From the NCBI GenBank assembly GCA_024811115.1, contig JAKOGH010000780.1:1-51709 (forward strand): 51,709 nucleotides of DNA. Reading direction: 5' to 3'. Below are positions 26,801 through 41,800 of this stretch, piece by piece (within the stretch, counting starts at the first letter, position 1; every line of letters begins with the position of its first letter). Under the pieces are notes generated by a model. That model saw only the letters and a program-made list of their open reading frames with translations, did no database searches and was not told the origin of the DNA. The stretch comes from Terana coerulea (Eukaryota; Basidiomycota; Agaricomycetes; Polyporales; Phanerochaetaceae). The position numbers and the translations under genes were made by a program.

Positions 26801-29800
26801 ACTACAAAGGCTCGGGGTCGGGGTCACTGAGTTGCAGCTTGTATGCAGAATCGGACATGCTCGCCGTGCAGAAGTAGTTCTATTGAACATATCGTCACTC
26901 TATGGTGGTTGCCACCATCCTTACAATGTCATATAGAATATATTATGACAGCGGTAAGTCTGGAATATCTGTACAAGGGAGCAGAGCAGAAGTAGCGCGT
27001 TTTACATATGATGTCGCCGGAGAATGTTTGCTTCATCTTGACCTCTATACTTCGTCCTGACATTGCGAAAGAAATATATGAGCGCACCGAGACGGTGATA
27101 AAACTTGTAGTTAACCGCGCGCAGTCACGAGCCCGTACAGCAGAAATGTACCGCATGCACCGGCGACTGGTTCGAGCCGGTCTGAAGTAGAAACCAACCA
27201 CTAACGGTGTGGGTAAGTCGTGGTCACCTGGCATCTGGTGCGTGTTCTTTCAGCACCTGATCGATGGGTTGGGTGTTTCGAACGTACCTTGCAGCATCGG
27301 TGTGTATGGCATCATGGAGTAGACCTTGTTGCCGCATACAGCTCTACGCATGAACACCGGACGCGATCAAGTGCCTGGATTCTCGTCAGCACACGCCGCT
27401 GCATGCAGGTCCAAGTATACGCACCTTAGCAATAATCCTTGTACTATCTCGTGGACCTCCATAGCCTTCTAAGTATGCCCAGCGATTGCGTCAGGGTGAA
27501 GCACGCGTTGTGCCTGTCCCTCCACTGGTCAACAACGAGCTGCTGGGTGATGGCGTCAGCAGCTAAGAGGGTGACACCAGGCGCTGTGTACTGTACGAGG
27601 TAAGGCAGCTGTTCCAGGACGAAGATGTTGCACAGTGCTGTCGGTGCGACGGCAGGGTGGTCAGGTGAACGCCCCATTGCACGCTTCGAGGATGGATGTC
27701 GTGGTTTCCAGACGTGGTCCGGTGTGAGTTAACGATCTCGGTTCGGCAGCAAAGGTGTAAAGGAGTATATATACGTAGGTCTCCACACTGATCCTCATCT
27801 TTGAGTACCGCGCTAAAATGCTGCTTGAAGACGTTCACCATGACCTTGATGTCGACTTCAGCCGCGCCGCCGCTTCTGCAGAGCGTCGATATAGTACGCG
27901 TACATTGTACTCACGAGCCCGGATACGCCCTCTCGTCTCTGGATACCCGTGGGCGCACTTCGGGAGGCTTGAGAGACTAACGATTCATCCTGGCCGGAAT
28001 GTGACGTAGCACCATAAGCACCAGTATCTTTCTGCCGGTATGAGTATGTGTCACGGTGGGTGCTGGTATCTTTCTGGGAGTGCGCTCTCACAACATCCGT
28101 GTCTCGCAGGAACGACTCCTGCGAGACACAGATGTATAGTTGTCTACAGAAATGCTCAGTGTAATCCATATAGCATGAAAAGGTGATGCACGTACCTGGT
28201 TCTACGTATCCCCGCCACACAGTCATTCATATAACCGCTCTACAGCAACGATCACTCCAACGTTGATGGAACCCGAGCTGCTTTCACGGTGATACGCTGC
28301 ACTACGCCTCGGGTGCGATCACCTAACCCTAACCCAACAGACAGCGGGCTCGGGCCAAAGCACCGAGTCGGGGAGCGGTTTTTATGTGTGAGTGGGGACG
28401 TCACTTCAACTCTGCGGCCGAAGTGCCAGCAGGAGTCGGGGACCGAAGACCTCTGGGAGGTAACGGTCGGGGCGAAGTCTGTAACGGGGACAGAGAGAGA
28501 GAGAGCACCGAAGCTGAGAGACTTCGGGGACGACGTACGAGGGGACCGGGGCAAGACTCCGAAGTTGAGTCAGACCGCACAGCCAACGAGCAAGACGAGT
28601 ACTAGACGAGAGCGGAATACCTAAGAAGCACCGATGTACTTGTAGTTTTAACGCGTATAGTGATTGGCAAGGGTAAACCCTCCATGCTCAGAGGGCAACC
28701 CTTACCAATACCCTTACCCTCATGAAGGGTAAGGGTTAAGGACTACCCTTCAAACCCTTGCAAAAATAGGCTGAAAATGGTGCTTTAAGTGCCTTTCCTA
28801 CTTACTTATAATGTCAGTCTTCTATTTGAGTGGCTTGCATTGGTATAGAAAGCACTTACAACACTTGCAGCTCTCTCTAGCAATATACCTAGCACTTGAA
28901 TACAGACCCCTGCCAGACAAGGGTTAACTTTCCTCAACCCTTACCCTTACCCTCTGTACCCTTACCCTTAACCCTTGGAGGGTTTGCGGCCTATCACTAA
29001 CTTGTCTTTGCAGAAAGTATGTACAGAGTATTTATACGGGCTCGGTACCTAACAGCCAGAGCTAATGGACCGCGTCCGAGAGAGAATAAAGGAGTGGTTT
29101 GGATACAAAAGTGGTACGGATAAGGAAAGACCGAGTCGGGATACACTAACCAAGGATATGCTGTGCGCCACACAGGCACCGAGCACCTATGAAACACGGT
29201 GCGGGACCGGTCAGGTACCGTCCGTGCGCCCTGGGCGGGAAAGACTTGTGGGGTGGCGCACAACGCAGTGTCGCTGTCTTGGTGGTAGTTAGGTACGTGC
29301 CTAAGCCCAGGGCAGGAGCTCGCCGGGGCTGACGTGGCCCGCATCTTTCGGACTGGTGACCACACTGCCTGTTGCGAGGGACTGCACAGGCTCTGGACTG
29401 ACGTGACGGAGGGGCGCCGTTACAAGATATCTCGGGGAGAGTAGTTCGGGGAAGTCAATGGCTCGGGGCTTCGGGGGTGGTGTCCGGGGTCCTAGAGCGA
29501 TCGTAGAGCGTGGTGACGAAAAAGGCAATTTCTGGGGTTTCCGCGCTCAGGGCGCTTACCAGCGTATCAACGGTGCCAAATAATAGGAGGTAAATCGTAG
29601 TCGATGAGCGTCGCATATAAAGCCAGTCGAAAGTAGGTGAGCTGGATAGATGTTCAGCACACGTAGGTTGGCGACCAGTAGTGGGCGGTGGTGACAGCGA
29701 GCGGAGAACCTTATCTCCAAAGCGCTAACATTTCCCGGACTCGGTGGAGACTGCCGAGACCGAGCGATTGCATCGAGGCGCCACAAAGCCACGTCGTGGC

Positions 29801-32800
29801 TGTCTCTTTGCATGTCTCCCTCCGACCTCAAGCTCGCGCACCTGCCTTTATTCATTTGGAGTGATATCGAGGGTGCCGTCGCGGACATTGGTCAGTCCCA
29901 AAACTTTTGAAGCGGCTCGGATACCGTAACATCTTCTGGTCGTAGGAACACGGTGACGGCGCTGAGCGCTGATATGAAGAACAAGGATCACACGTGGAAG
30001 CCGCATACCCGGGCGGCAGCTCAGGGGCTCATGAGAGACTGGTCTGCCTTGAAGAGACCAAATATACCCGAACAGCTTGAGCGAGGCCCAGGAGCGAACG
30101 TCAACTCCGAAACCCTCATAAAGCGGAGTTTCTTGCAAGCTTTGTCGAAGACAGGCTCACGCCTAACCCCGTACTTCTCTCCTCCGACCCACCCTTGCCT
30201 CCTGTAATGCACTGTTTCAACTATGTCTTCCGTCTTCCTGAGAGTCTGGGCGGCCTTCAATGCTCCGTGAATCGCTACACTCCCGGGTCGTCTGAAGAAA
30301 GTTCCGAAAGCGCACTAGAAAACAGTGAAGGGCTCACCCTTGTGTGCGCCCATTGCACTAGCACTCGTACGTCTTGCACTCAAAGAAGTACAACATATAC
30401 TGACAAGGCACTTCAGACAAAGAACAGTGGGAGCCCACTATCCAGACGCTGTCTGAGCTTGCGGGCGGCTCGAGCGATGTGCACATTCACGAGGTTTGGT
30501 CCCTCGACTGCACCAACCACGGGGATTCTTCCATCTTGAAAGATGGCTTGCTCAATGATAATAAACCTGTCTGTGAGTCTCCAGCCTGCTTATTGCGTTG
30601 CATTTCAAGCGTTGACATTTCCTTCTTATCACAGCGGTGAAAGATTACGGTGCTCTCTTGCAGTACTTCGTAAATTACGACGTGCTATCGGGACGCTCGC
30701 GTGTGTTGGGTATAGGGCATTCATCCAGTACCACTGCCTGGTAAGCTCCGCTTATCTGTGCTTAGGCGTACACTTAATGCGGAGTACAGGTGCCTTGCCA
30801 GTGCACTCAAGACTGCATCTGTTACTCTGGCCAACGTGTCTGCTGTGATTCTCGTTGAACCGGTGATGGTGCCGCCGCCGCTAGAAGACCCTGATCCTCG
30901 AATCGAAATTGGTAAAAGGAACGTGGAGGGGGTATTGAAGCGTCGCGATCGCTGGGACAACACTGTGGAACTGCGTACATGGTTGAGGAAACGGCTTCCT
31001 TATAAGACTTGGGACCGGAGGATTTTCGACATCTACATGGTACGTACTATTTATCCGAGAGACTACTGTCCTGCACTTACGTTGTCACAGAAACATGGGT
31101 TTAACTCGATCAAGGACTCGGCTGGGATAGAATCCGTCACATACAAGTGCAAACTATCTCAGGAGGCCGGATTTTACACGCACGAAGACCATGTGCTCGC
31201 AGGAGAGCTTATTAACAAAGATATCCGCAGATACTTTGGTTCGCAAGGGTCCGGCTCGCAAGACGGACGCGCGTGAGGCTAATCAACAGACTATCAGACT
31301 GTAGCTCAGGATGTGGGAAAGTCACTGTATATGTAGTTACCTAATCAACAGACTATCAGACTGTACTGTAGAGTGCGAGCGAGTAAGTACAAGGAATGTC
31401 CGTAAAGGCAAAGGCATACGCACGCTCAGGATGTGGGAAAGTCACTGAGCGTGCTGGATGCGAAGTGCAGGAATATAAGGAAATGAAGGTGACTCGATAC
31501 CGGGCATCGTAATTAAGGGACAAGGGACCGTAACGAAGGCAAAAAGGGTAAATGGTGCCCGTACTAAGAGACGGAGCTAGCAGCCTTGTGGCGCAGCCGC
31601 GGCGAGTCCATGGGCGCTTGCGCGCCGATGCGCGCACCTCGTCGTACAACTTCGACACTTATCAGCGCGATGTGCGCCCACGTTCCGGTGCACGCCGTTT
31701 TTGGAGAGCGACCAGAAATGGTGTACGTAGCAACATTCTCACTCTTCCTTTTCGTCGCTGAACATGCAATCATAGATCCCTGAAGTCGCGGGGTATCATC
31801 TGTGATGCGATTAAAGGAAGGGCAATGGCGTCCATTTCGATCGTCAAGGCTGCCGGTCATCTCGTGAGTTGTCTCTGAGTGAGATTGTAAGCATGCCAGG
31901 ACACTTACAACTCTGGTCTCAGGCTGTGCAAGAAAACCCTGACGGCGTTGCCCAAGCCATATTCGATGTTCTTACTAGTCATCCCATTCCGGTCCGTGCT
32001 AACACACTGGGCGTTGTAGCACCGAGGGCGTCGCTGTGACGAAATGCGCGGTGATTCCCTGCAGTGCTATGATCAACGTTGCACGCCGGCTCTGTTGCCC
32101 GGTCGGTCAGATGCTCGAAAGAGTTCCAATCTGAATGTGTTTAGTTGGCTCTTGCTCCACGCCTGCTTATGGTGAAATGTTGTTCTGATGACTACTAGTA
32201 CACATGAAGTATTCCAGCGACGCGAAACAGCAATATGTATATTATTTAAGGGCTACTTCTGCAACACCACGGGGCATAGTACTAAGTAGAAGTTGACGCA
32301 TGATGCGTGGTGAGGCCATCGACTGTCTCGGCGGCTTGTTGAAGGTTGCGATAACACTCACGGTGGAACTGACATCTTCAACGGGTGGGCCACCGCGACT
32401 TTCCTGCTACAGGGCACACTGGCAGCTTGAGTAAGCGAAGGTTGATGTAGAGGATGCCGAGGATGAAACTGCGATAACACTTGCACGGCCTGGACGCTGA
32501 GTGGAACGCCGGGAATCGTAGTGCCCACCAACAGCCAGCTCCGGCGAGGCAAGTCCTCCCGTCAGATACGGGGTGAACATAGCTGTTTTCGGCGTCGATG
32601 AGGGCCACAATTATAGCAGGGCATTCAGGACTGGCAAGAGCTGGAAGAAATGGGTAGCGATACGGCCCGTATGCTCACTATAGGCCTTAAGTGAACGAGT
32701 TAATGCAAGGATAATAAAACCTCACCTTGTCTAGGCTGAACTAGCTCGTGCACTCCTGCTGATGCATAGTCCTGTCGTCGAGGCATGCAGTGGCATAATT

Positions 32801-35800
32801 TTATGTGAATTAGCCTCAAAGTGTCCATTAAATCTGAAGCTGTATTCGAGCATCAGAACGGGCGCATATACGAAGCCATGGTAACACTTACTATGCCTGG
32901 AGAAACGTGAACAAGGACGTCTGCATTTCTCTGATGCCGCAGCGTCTCGCGAATCAGGCCCTCTCTGTGCGATGCACCGTCGGAATGCAATTACGAAACG
33001 GGACGTGAACAACGCGGCCAGAGGACGAAGCAGCGATGTAGACCTACAGAGGACGCAGAGTGAGCAGTCGGCTGGGAATCCGAGCTCTCAAAACACGCAC
33101 GAACCTGAGAGCTATCCGATACGCTAGACGTCCCCGGTTTGCTATTCCTCCTACTATTATCCTCGGCGAACGCATGATGGCTGTGGCGGTCGCATCAGCT
33201 TCAGACCGGTTGAAAGTTTCCGTAATCCGCACCGCACTGTGCTCAAAACTTTGGACACAGAGTATTACTCACAATAATTTGCTGCACGATAACACCAGTT
33301 GGGTTGCGAATGCGCATGATGTGATTGCCGTATACAGTGTCAGATCCGTCCACAGAATAGTGATGTCGTCGGGACCAACCGAGACTGAGCGCAAATCACC
33401 ACAGCTTTGGCCAAGTGTACACAATGCCATTCTATAGCAATAGAGTCGTGAGTATCAATGTATGAGCATGCATGAGCCTAGCTGGCGCACCTGAGGTCCA
33501 AACGCTTAGAACTGCCCTTCTTACTACCTAGCCCAAACCAGGCACTGCTTACAGGCACCAGAAGTCTTCCATACGGCCATTTCTCCACGTCAAACAGCAT
33601 GTAGCAGCATGTTCTTCCTGCGGTCGTCTTAAAGCCCTAGATGTAGCCAGTTGCGCGTAAGGTCGCCTGAGGTCGCTTGCCAGTCGACGTTGCTGATGAT
33701 CACGACAAGAGCACTACCCTAGGAGTGTTGTGCAGTCGCGGAGGCACCGAGTGCTGGTGGGTTGAGAGACGGTCCGGAGTCATTGCCAGCGATTCAGGAA
33801 CTCGACATGGAGGAAGGGAGCAAGGACTGGAGACACTTAGCGCCCATCGTCACGACTTGCTCTCGTCCATAATTATCTCTCCTGCTCTCGTCCGACGAGG
33901 TCCAGGCACCGTTCCCTTCAACCGCCATCATAATATAGAAGCACGAGGGATTAAAAGGCATGCCGTGAGTGTAAAGCATGCTTTCAGTGGTGTATCCTAA
34001 CAGGCGGAGGCTGATTTTTCTCTCTGAGCAGGAACCGTGACTGCTGCGGCGGGCGAGCGTACCTCGCATCCGCGAATTGCTGCTCCATCGGATATATGTG
34101 CAGACGATTAAAGTGTATGCGCGTGTGCGTACTCGAAGGTGCGTCTTCACGCAGCCAGTTACTATTTCTCAGCTGAATTGAAATTATTTTCAGATTATAC
34201 CGTGACGCGCCTCAACGTATGCTATTTCACAGGCATAAGATGCGCAAATTGCATGCTTCCTGTCCTTGTCGTTAAGTCAAAGAAGGGCAACATCCACGCG
34301 GCGGCAGGTACTTAGTCGACACGTAATGTGACCATCCAAGACGGTTGTACTTAGCTCTAATCATTCCGCTGATATAACGTACGCTTGTCGCCATCATCAC
34401 GCTAAGGGTACTGATTATTTTCTCACAGCAACTCGCCACCAGTCAAGGAACTGAGAGCGCAATGATAAAGACGCAGACTGGCCGACGCAGATACTTGCCT
34501 CTTCGTGAAGCTCTCGTGCGGGGGCTGCTGGATGGGTCAGTTGAACTGGCTGGGCCCAGCGTTGCCTCGACTTCCAATGACCGTTTGGCCCCTGGCGCGG
34601 AATCATAATGTCGAAGTGCAAGAGGAAAGCCAGGTAAATACAGCCTACCAGTCGTTCGAGAAGGAACCGGCTAACGATATTGCAGAAAGGAGCTGGTGAA
34701 TATGAGCAAAACAATATTACTGCAAGCTATGGAAGTACACTGGAGCCTTGGCACAAGTTAGTTTCGTCCTCGGGGGTCGGACCCGAGGAGTACTCGTCCC
34801 GGCGACCGCGAAGAGGTCGTGCCAGGGCAGCGACAAGTGGCTGCCCTCCGCCGAGAATACATTGGAGTGAGGACAACAGATGGAGTATCTACAGAGACCG
34901 GGCTACGACCACACACGGGGCGTCCCCCGCAGTGACACACACTGGAACCTTGACAAGAAAGCAGGACGCCGAGGGCGAACCCCGACACAGGGCGAACCCC
35001 TAAACCCCCACGGACGAAGGGCGAACCCGGAGAGAAAAATACTAGACAGTGATGGACGACAAGGCGAACCTTGACGCAGGGCGAACCCCAGACCACCACC
35101 TCCAACCTCAACGAAGGGCGAACCCTGAGACAGAAGAAGTGGCATACAGCGGACGCCAGGGCGAACCCCGACGCAGGGCGAACCCCCAAGCCGCCGACAC
35201 CACCGTTGACGAAGGGCGAACCCTGAGAAGAAACGACTGGTGAATGATGGACGTCAAGGCGAACCCCGACGCAGGGCGAACCCCAGACCACCACCGCCGG
35301 TCTCGATGAAGGGCGAACCCTAAGAGAGAAGGGACGACATACAGCGGACGTCGAGGCGAACCCCGACGCAAGGCGAACCCCTAAACCGCCAACGCCATCC
35401 ACGATGAAGGGCGAGCCCTGAGAGAGAAGGGAGGAAGGGAGGTATCGCGGCGGTGAGAGACGAGCTCTGGCTTTCCAACAGCAAAACATATGGGCTCGCT
35501 TTATACTCTGCGCGGCGGACAGTCACGAGGCTGTCAGCCGTGGTATGTTTATTCGCAATAAACAAGATCGTCGCCCTAGACTCGATCAGAGCCGCTCGGC
35601 CTCGGCGCTAAGATCGGCTGGACACTGCGCCTGCCATACCTCAGAGTACATGCTCCCACCTTCTCACCGGTGTAGACTGAAAATATTTATCACGTTTGAA
35701 CCAACCCATGTCTTTCATTTCTTATGTTTTGCTTTGCTCTCGTGCGCACTGTTGCTTGCGGCTGGTCGAGAGGCGACGTGTCGCCGTTAGCCGCGATCAG

Positions 35801-38800
35801 CTTTGTGGCGTTTGATCCGAAGCCAAACCAAGCCAATCTCACCAAACCGGGACCGTGGTCTAGTTCTCGTTCCAAGACCCCCAAGCACATCCGGCAAGTG
35901 TGCAGATTCTTACTAGCTGTCCTATACATATGTGCAAGTGCAGCAGAAGGAGGCTGTCCCGTTGTGGGCACGCCGACTCGGATAAGCGCTTACGCCGGGC
36001 GCAGAAGCTCCCGCTGAGCGATCAGATCGGGGCTAGCGCCTCGGCCATGCTTGTTGATTCCGAATAAACAGACCGCGCCCAAGTCCCGTGCAGGGTCAGC
36101 CTCCAAACATATATAAGCTAGGACATTCTGGCTTGGAACAGACCAGAGCTTGCTCTCCTCCCCTCCGTGACACCCCCTATCCATACCCACCTACCGTTTA
36201 TCGAGGCTCTCCTCACCTTCCCTCCCTCTGTTCGCCGAGACTCTGCTTGTACACCCACCTACCGTTTATCGAGGCTCTCCTCACATCTCCTCCCGTGTTT
36301 GTTCAGACTCTCCATGTACACCCACCTACCGTTTATCGAGGCTCTCCTCGCACTCCCTCCATCTGTTCGTCGAGACTCTCCTTGTACACCCACCTACCGT
36401 TTATTGAGGCTCTCCTCGCCCTTCCCTCCCTCTGTTTGTCAAGACTGTCCTTGTACACCCACCTACCGTTTATCGAGGCTCTCCTCACATCTCCTCCCGT
36501 GTTCGTCGAGACTATCTTTGTACACCCACCTACCGTTTACTGAGGCTCTCCTCGCACTCCCTCCATCTGTTCGTCGAGACTGTCCTTGTACACCCACCTA
36601 CCGTTTATCGAGGCTCTCCTCACATCTCCTCCCGTGTTCGTCCAGACTCTCTTTGTACACCCACCTACCGTTTATTGAGGCTCTCCTCGCCCTTCCCTCC
36701 CTCTGTTTGTCGAGACTCTCCATGTACACCCACCTACCATTTACTGAGGCTCTCCTCATATACCCTCCCTCACCGTTCCGTAGCGGCTGTGGTTAGGTAG
36801 CTTGCATGTCGACTGTTACAAATGTATTCTCAATGGGGGACGGCCGCCTGTGGCCGTCCTGGCACGGACCTCTACGCGGTCATTGAGACAAGTACTTCTC
36901 GAGAACGACCCTCGAGGACGAAACCAACTCGTGCCAAAGCTTCGATGTCCTTCTATAGTTGGCGACAATTTATTTTGCTTATATTCGCCAGCTCCCTTCC
37001 ACACATATTGTCAGCTGTGTTCTTCTCCAGTGGGCCTCGGGTCGTATTTACCTGGCTTTTCTCTCGTGTTTCAATATCACAGTCCGCCGCGAGCCGAAGA
37101 CAGTAACTGTCAGAAATATAGATTAATGTTCGAGCTCGTGCTCACCGCGCCCCGACGCTCGGGCGCTTTCTATTTACATCTGTTTGTTCTGCTAATTACG
37201 TGCCTGCTTTCGTACCTGGCGATCGTAGTTAGGTCTGGAGTCATACTGTAGAGTATATAGCTTACCGGAATCCATCGTGAACGCTTGCGCGTTTGCCTTC
37301 CCGCCGCCGACGTTCCCACCCGCGCGACCCCTTGTTTTGACACAAACGCGCATCACCACGTCGAGGAACCGCCCGCCTGGACGAGTCCGCCGTCGTCCAT
37401 GGTCGTTACCACCGCCTGAGCGAGGCCGAAGTCGCTCACCGCTGTCGCGGTCGTTGCCCGAGTGAGGCCGAAGTCACCCACCCGTCGTCGTCGTCGTCGT
37501 CGTTGCCCGAGCAAGGCCGAAGTCGCTCACCGCCGTCGTTGAACCCCGCCCGTTGGAGCAGATGCCAACACCCGTCGTCGCCGCTGTCGTCGTTTGCCTG
37601 GATGAGGCCGAAGTCATTCATTATCGCTGCCGCCGTTGCCGAAACGAGAGCGTCCAACTCGTCGTCGTCGTCGATTGCCGTCGAACTTGCCGCCGGGGCC
37701 GAAGCCGGACCGTCGTCGCTGTACCCGCTCGCTGGAGCCGAAACCAGTACCGCCGTCGCCGCCGCTCGGTGCTGCCGCCGCCATTCACTGTCACCGTCGC
37801 TGCCGCCGCCGCCGCCGCTTTGCCTCTGGGGCTGAAGCCGGATTATGCACCCGCTGACCGGGAATGAGACCACCACCATGTCGAAGAAGAGGACTTGCTG
37901 AAGTCGCTGTGGCTCAGCTGCCGCTGTCCTGATTTGGATGTTTGGAGAGGTGTCGAGGAGAGCTGCTGAGGAGAGCTGCCGAAAAGAGCTGCTGAGGAGA
38001 GAGTTGGAAGTTCTGAGATTGCGGGGGTGCTTTGTAAGTCCTCGTGCTTTCTTTTCGCACTTCGCTCGCGGGGGTGTGTCAGAAATATAGATTAATGTTC
38101 GAGCTCGTGCTCACCGCGCCCCGACGCTCGGGCGCTTTCTATTTACATCTGTTTGTTCTGTTAATTACGTGCCTGCTTTCGTACCTGGCGATCGTAGTTA
38201 GGTCTGGAGTCATACTGTAGAGTATATAGCTTACCGGAATCCATCGTGAACGCTTGCGCGTTTGCCTTCCCGCCGCCGACGTTCCCACCCGCGCGACCCC
38301 TTGTTTTGACAGTAACCGTAAGCACAGGCAATGTTGGGCCCATTCCAGGTCATCTGACTGGCAGCCCACTGCAGGAGAGCTTCGCGAAGAGGCAAGTATA
38401 TAGTGTCGGCCAGTCTGGGTCTCCATCGCCGTGCTCTTGGGTCACTGAACAGTGGTAACTTGCTGCGTGAGAAGGATCAGTACTCTTAGCCCTACTGGCA
38501 GCCAGGTACAACTGTCTTGGATGGTCGTATTGCGCGTCGACCAAGCGCCTGCCTCCACGGGAATGATGCCCTTCTTCGACTGAACGGCAGGGACGCATAT
38601 GAAGCATGCAATATGCGGATTTTATTTCCATGGAATAGTATACATTGAGACACGCGACGGTATAACCTGAGGGGATTTTCAATTCGGTTGAGAAATCGGA
38701 AACGACCTCGTGAGGACGCACCTTAATCGGATACAAGCTTGCGTATAAACGCCAAGTAGCTGCGGGTGTATTTGCTGGAGGAAAGTGCCGGAACAATACG

Positions 38801-41800
38801 TGGATGCGAGGCTCACTTGCAGCAGGCACGCTCGTCCCTGCTGAGAGAGAGATCAGTCTCCGCTAGGGATATACCACCGAGAAACTTGCGTTACGTTTAT
38901 GGCATGCATTTCTATCCCTCGTGCTCTTGTATTATGATGGCGATGGAAGAGAAGGGTGCCGGGACCTCAATGGGACCATGTCAGACGCAAAGCAGGAGAG
39001 ACATTAATCATGGCCGAGAGCAAGTCGCGACAATGGGCGCTAATAATATCCGGCCGCTTGTTCCCTTCCGCCATGTCGAGTTCTTGAATCGCTGGCGATG
39101 ACCCGGACCATCTCTCAAATGCGCCAGCACTTGCTTCTGGGACCGTACGACATTCCTCGAGCAGTACTCCAGTCGTGATTACCAGCAACGTCGACTGGCA
39201 GGCTACCTTGCGCGGAAAGCTACGTCTAGGGCTCCAAGACGACCGCAGCAAGTACAGGCTGCTGTGCGCGATTGGAGATGGAGGCTTGGCCGTATGGGCG
39301 ATTTTCGGTGCCTGTAAGCCGTGTCTGGTTTGAGCAGAGGCTGCGAGAAGGACAGGCTTGAGAGTTTGGACCTCAGGTGCGCCAGCTAGCCTCATGCATG
39401 CTAATACATCGATACTCGTGAATCTATCGTTGTAGAGTCGCAGTACGCACACTTCAAGACTTGGCCAAGGCTGCGGTGCTTTGTGTTCAAACTCGGCTGC
39501 TCCCGACGACATCACCCTTCCTGCGGACGGTTCTGACTCTGTACACGGCAAACACAACATATCTATCCGCACCCCAACTAGAGCTACCGTTCTGCACGAC
39601 TCTATGGCCTTCCAAGAATACAGACGTCCTTGTGTACGCTGCACGCATGGTAAGTGGCACTTCGGCTTAGTATATGCGCCCGTTCTGACGTTCAGCTTTT
39701 GTGAAAGATCCAAGAAAACTCTAAGCCTAAGGTCATTCGACAACGGTTTGAACTCTATGAAGCTGTTTTATTATCTCCAGACGCGAGGCGTCCCCAAGAT
39801 TTTGGTCCACACACTATCGCTGTTGGTGCTGGTCGTGTAACCCGTGCAGTCCTTCGCATGTCAGTAAACGATAGGGTTGCAGCGTTTGCGCTTGTCCTTG
39901 GAAACCAGTGCAATCGTGCCACCACGTACCTCGACGGCAGGATCATGCAGCGGCAGTGTCTCTTGGCCAGCTCGAATGTCGTCGTATTGGACCTGCTCGC
40001 GCTGAGCCGAGCAGAACAGTATCTCGGCGCTTCGCACTTCTCTCCTCCACGTTCACCTTCGCATGCAACTTATGCTCCTACTTTCGACATACCCGTGGAC
40101 TATACACTACTGCGCCGGTCTATAATATCATTGCACTTGAGAACAAGCCCGTGAACGCGACGGATCGGGCCGACTCCGACTCCCTCTGCGTGCACTGTGC
40201 AAGGTGTCGTCTTATCGAAGTTCGCAAGGTGGGATATATCGCGCCCAGAAAGATGACGCCTCAACGGGATGTTCGTGCCGGTTACGCGTGTACAAGTGCA
40301 CTGACAGAGGGAAGGCGTCAAATGACAGTAGAGGTCCAGTGAATGGACACTTGCGCATGTGCTATATCAAACCTATGAGGATGTTACTTCAAGACCTCAA
40401 GGCACTTCAACTCCTAAAGTGCAGAGGTAGCGGAAATAAGTGTTTCAGGAACTTCGACGGCCAGTGACACATTCTGTAGGAAATTCCCTGAGTTCAATAC
40501 CATCACAAGCTCGATACGCCCCAGGTATGGACTCCTCATAAAGCTCTCCGACGGCGCTCATCATGTCTTACAGTTTTGCGGCTTCATTGGCCACACTACG
40601 CAGTTCACCTGTGTACATTGAGTACGGCTGGTACCCGCAGTCTGTACGCTCTGCCTTCCATAGCACACCTTATGTATCTACTTCAATGGAAGCTGTCTAC
40701 GATTTATTGAATGGCAAGAATACTCAGCCCTAATATTGCTCGTCGCCGACAATATACTCTATGGGCTCTCGTCAAGTTCGAGCCCACCTTGCTCAACACG
40801 CTTCAAAGCTGTGTGTTTGGGGGTAGTGTAAACACATGTGGATATCCTTTCATGACATTCCTGACACTTTTAACCAGCAAGATAGCCACTCCGACGGAGT
40901 TTGCCAAAACCGAAAGATCAAGTCATACGCCATAGAGCGATGGTTCCGTGGCGGTGATAGTCCTGCTTTGACTCCGATCCAATGCCTACTACACTCGCTT
41001 CACATGCGTGGTATGTTTCAAACGCCTTATTCATTCAGATCCTCAATTGATGAATTGGTCCAGGTGGTCTATTTCTTCTTGAAGTTTTCAACGGCCGCAG
41101 ACAAACAATGGCCCGAGTCACACCGAGAGTGAATTGGTACTGTGTGGGGAATTTGTACAATATCTGACATTGAATACGGTATTACAGAGGTTTCGTACAG
41201 CGCGGGAACTACAAGTCTGGGGTATCCCAAAGGGAAAAAAAAGTGGCTAGGGCACGTCGCACGGTGATTAGTTATAATGAGTGGACGATGTGGCTCGAGT
41301 TGAAGGCAGGTGTGGTGCTATAGACAGATCAGTTAGTAGATCCTCCTGAGAAAAACACTGCTGGAACGCACATGTGTGGATCTCATCTGTTGACAAGCTG
41401 AGGCCCCGCGGGTATCGCGGCAGAACGGAAAGCTATGTAGCATAGGTAAGCTAAGAGCACGCCATTGAGATAGTGGGAGGAACTCACTGAATGGTCACGC
41501 ATGGAATAGAATATATAGAGAATATGGCGGTCCTCTATAGAGCAGCCTATTTCTGCAGAACCTCCGTGGGGTATTGGGCGTCGGCAAACACTGGGTTTTT
41601 GGTCTGTGGATTTATGTACAACAGGGTGGGGACAGCACATCGGAGTGCATGCAGATGCCAACGACAAAGCGAAAACGCCGGCAAGCCCGGAGCGATAGAT
41701 GGAATGGTGGAGGGTCTCAAGGGCGTGGGCGATTGAGTTTGGTCTTAAAGGAGGCAATTCGAAACGTGGGAGGATAGGGAGGCGAGTTGGCCATGAACAC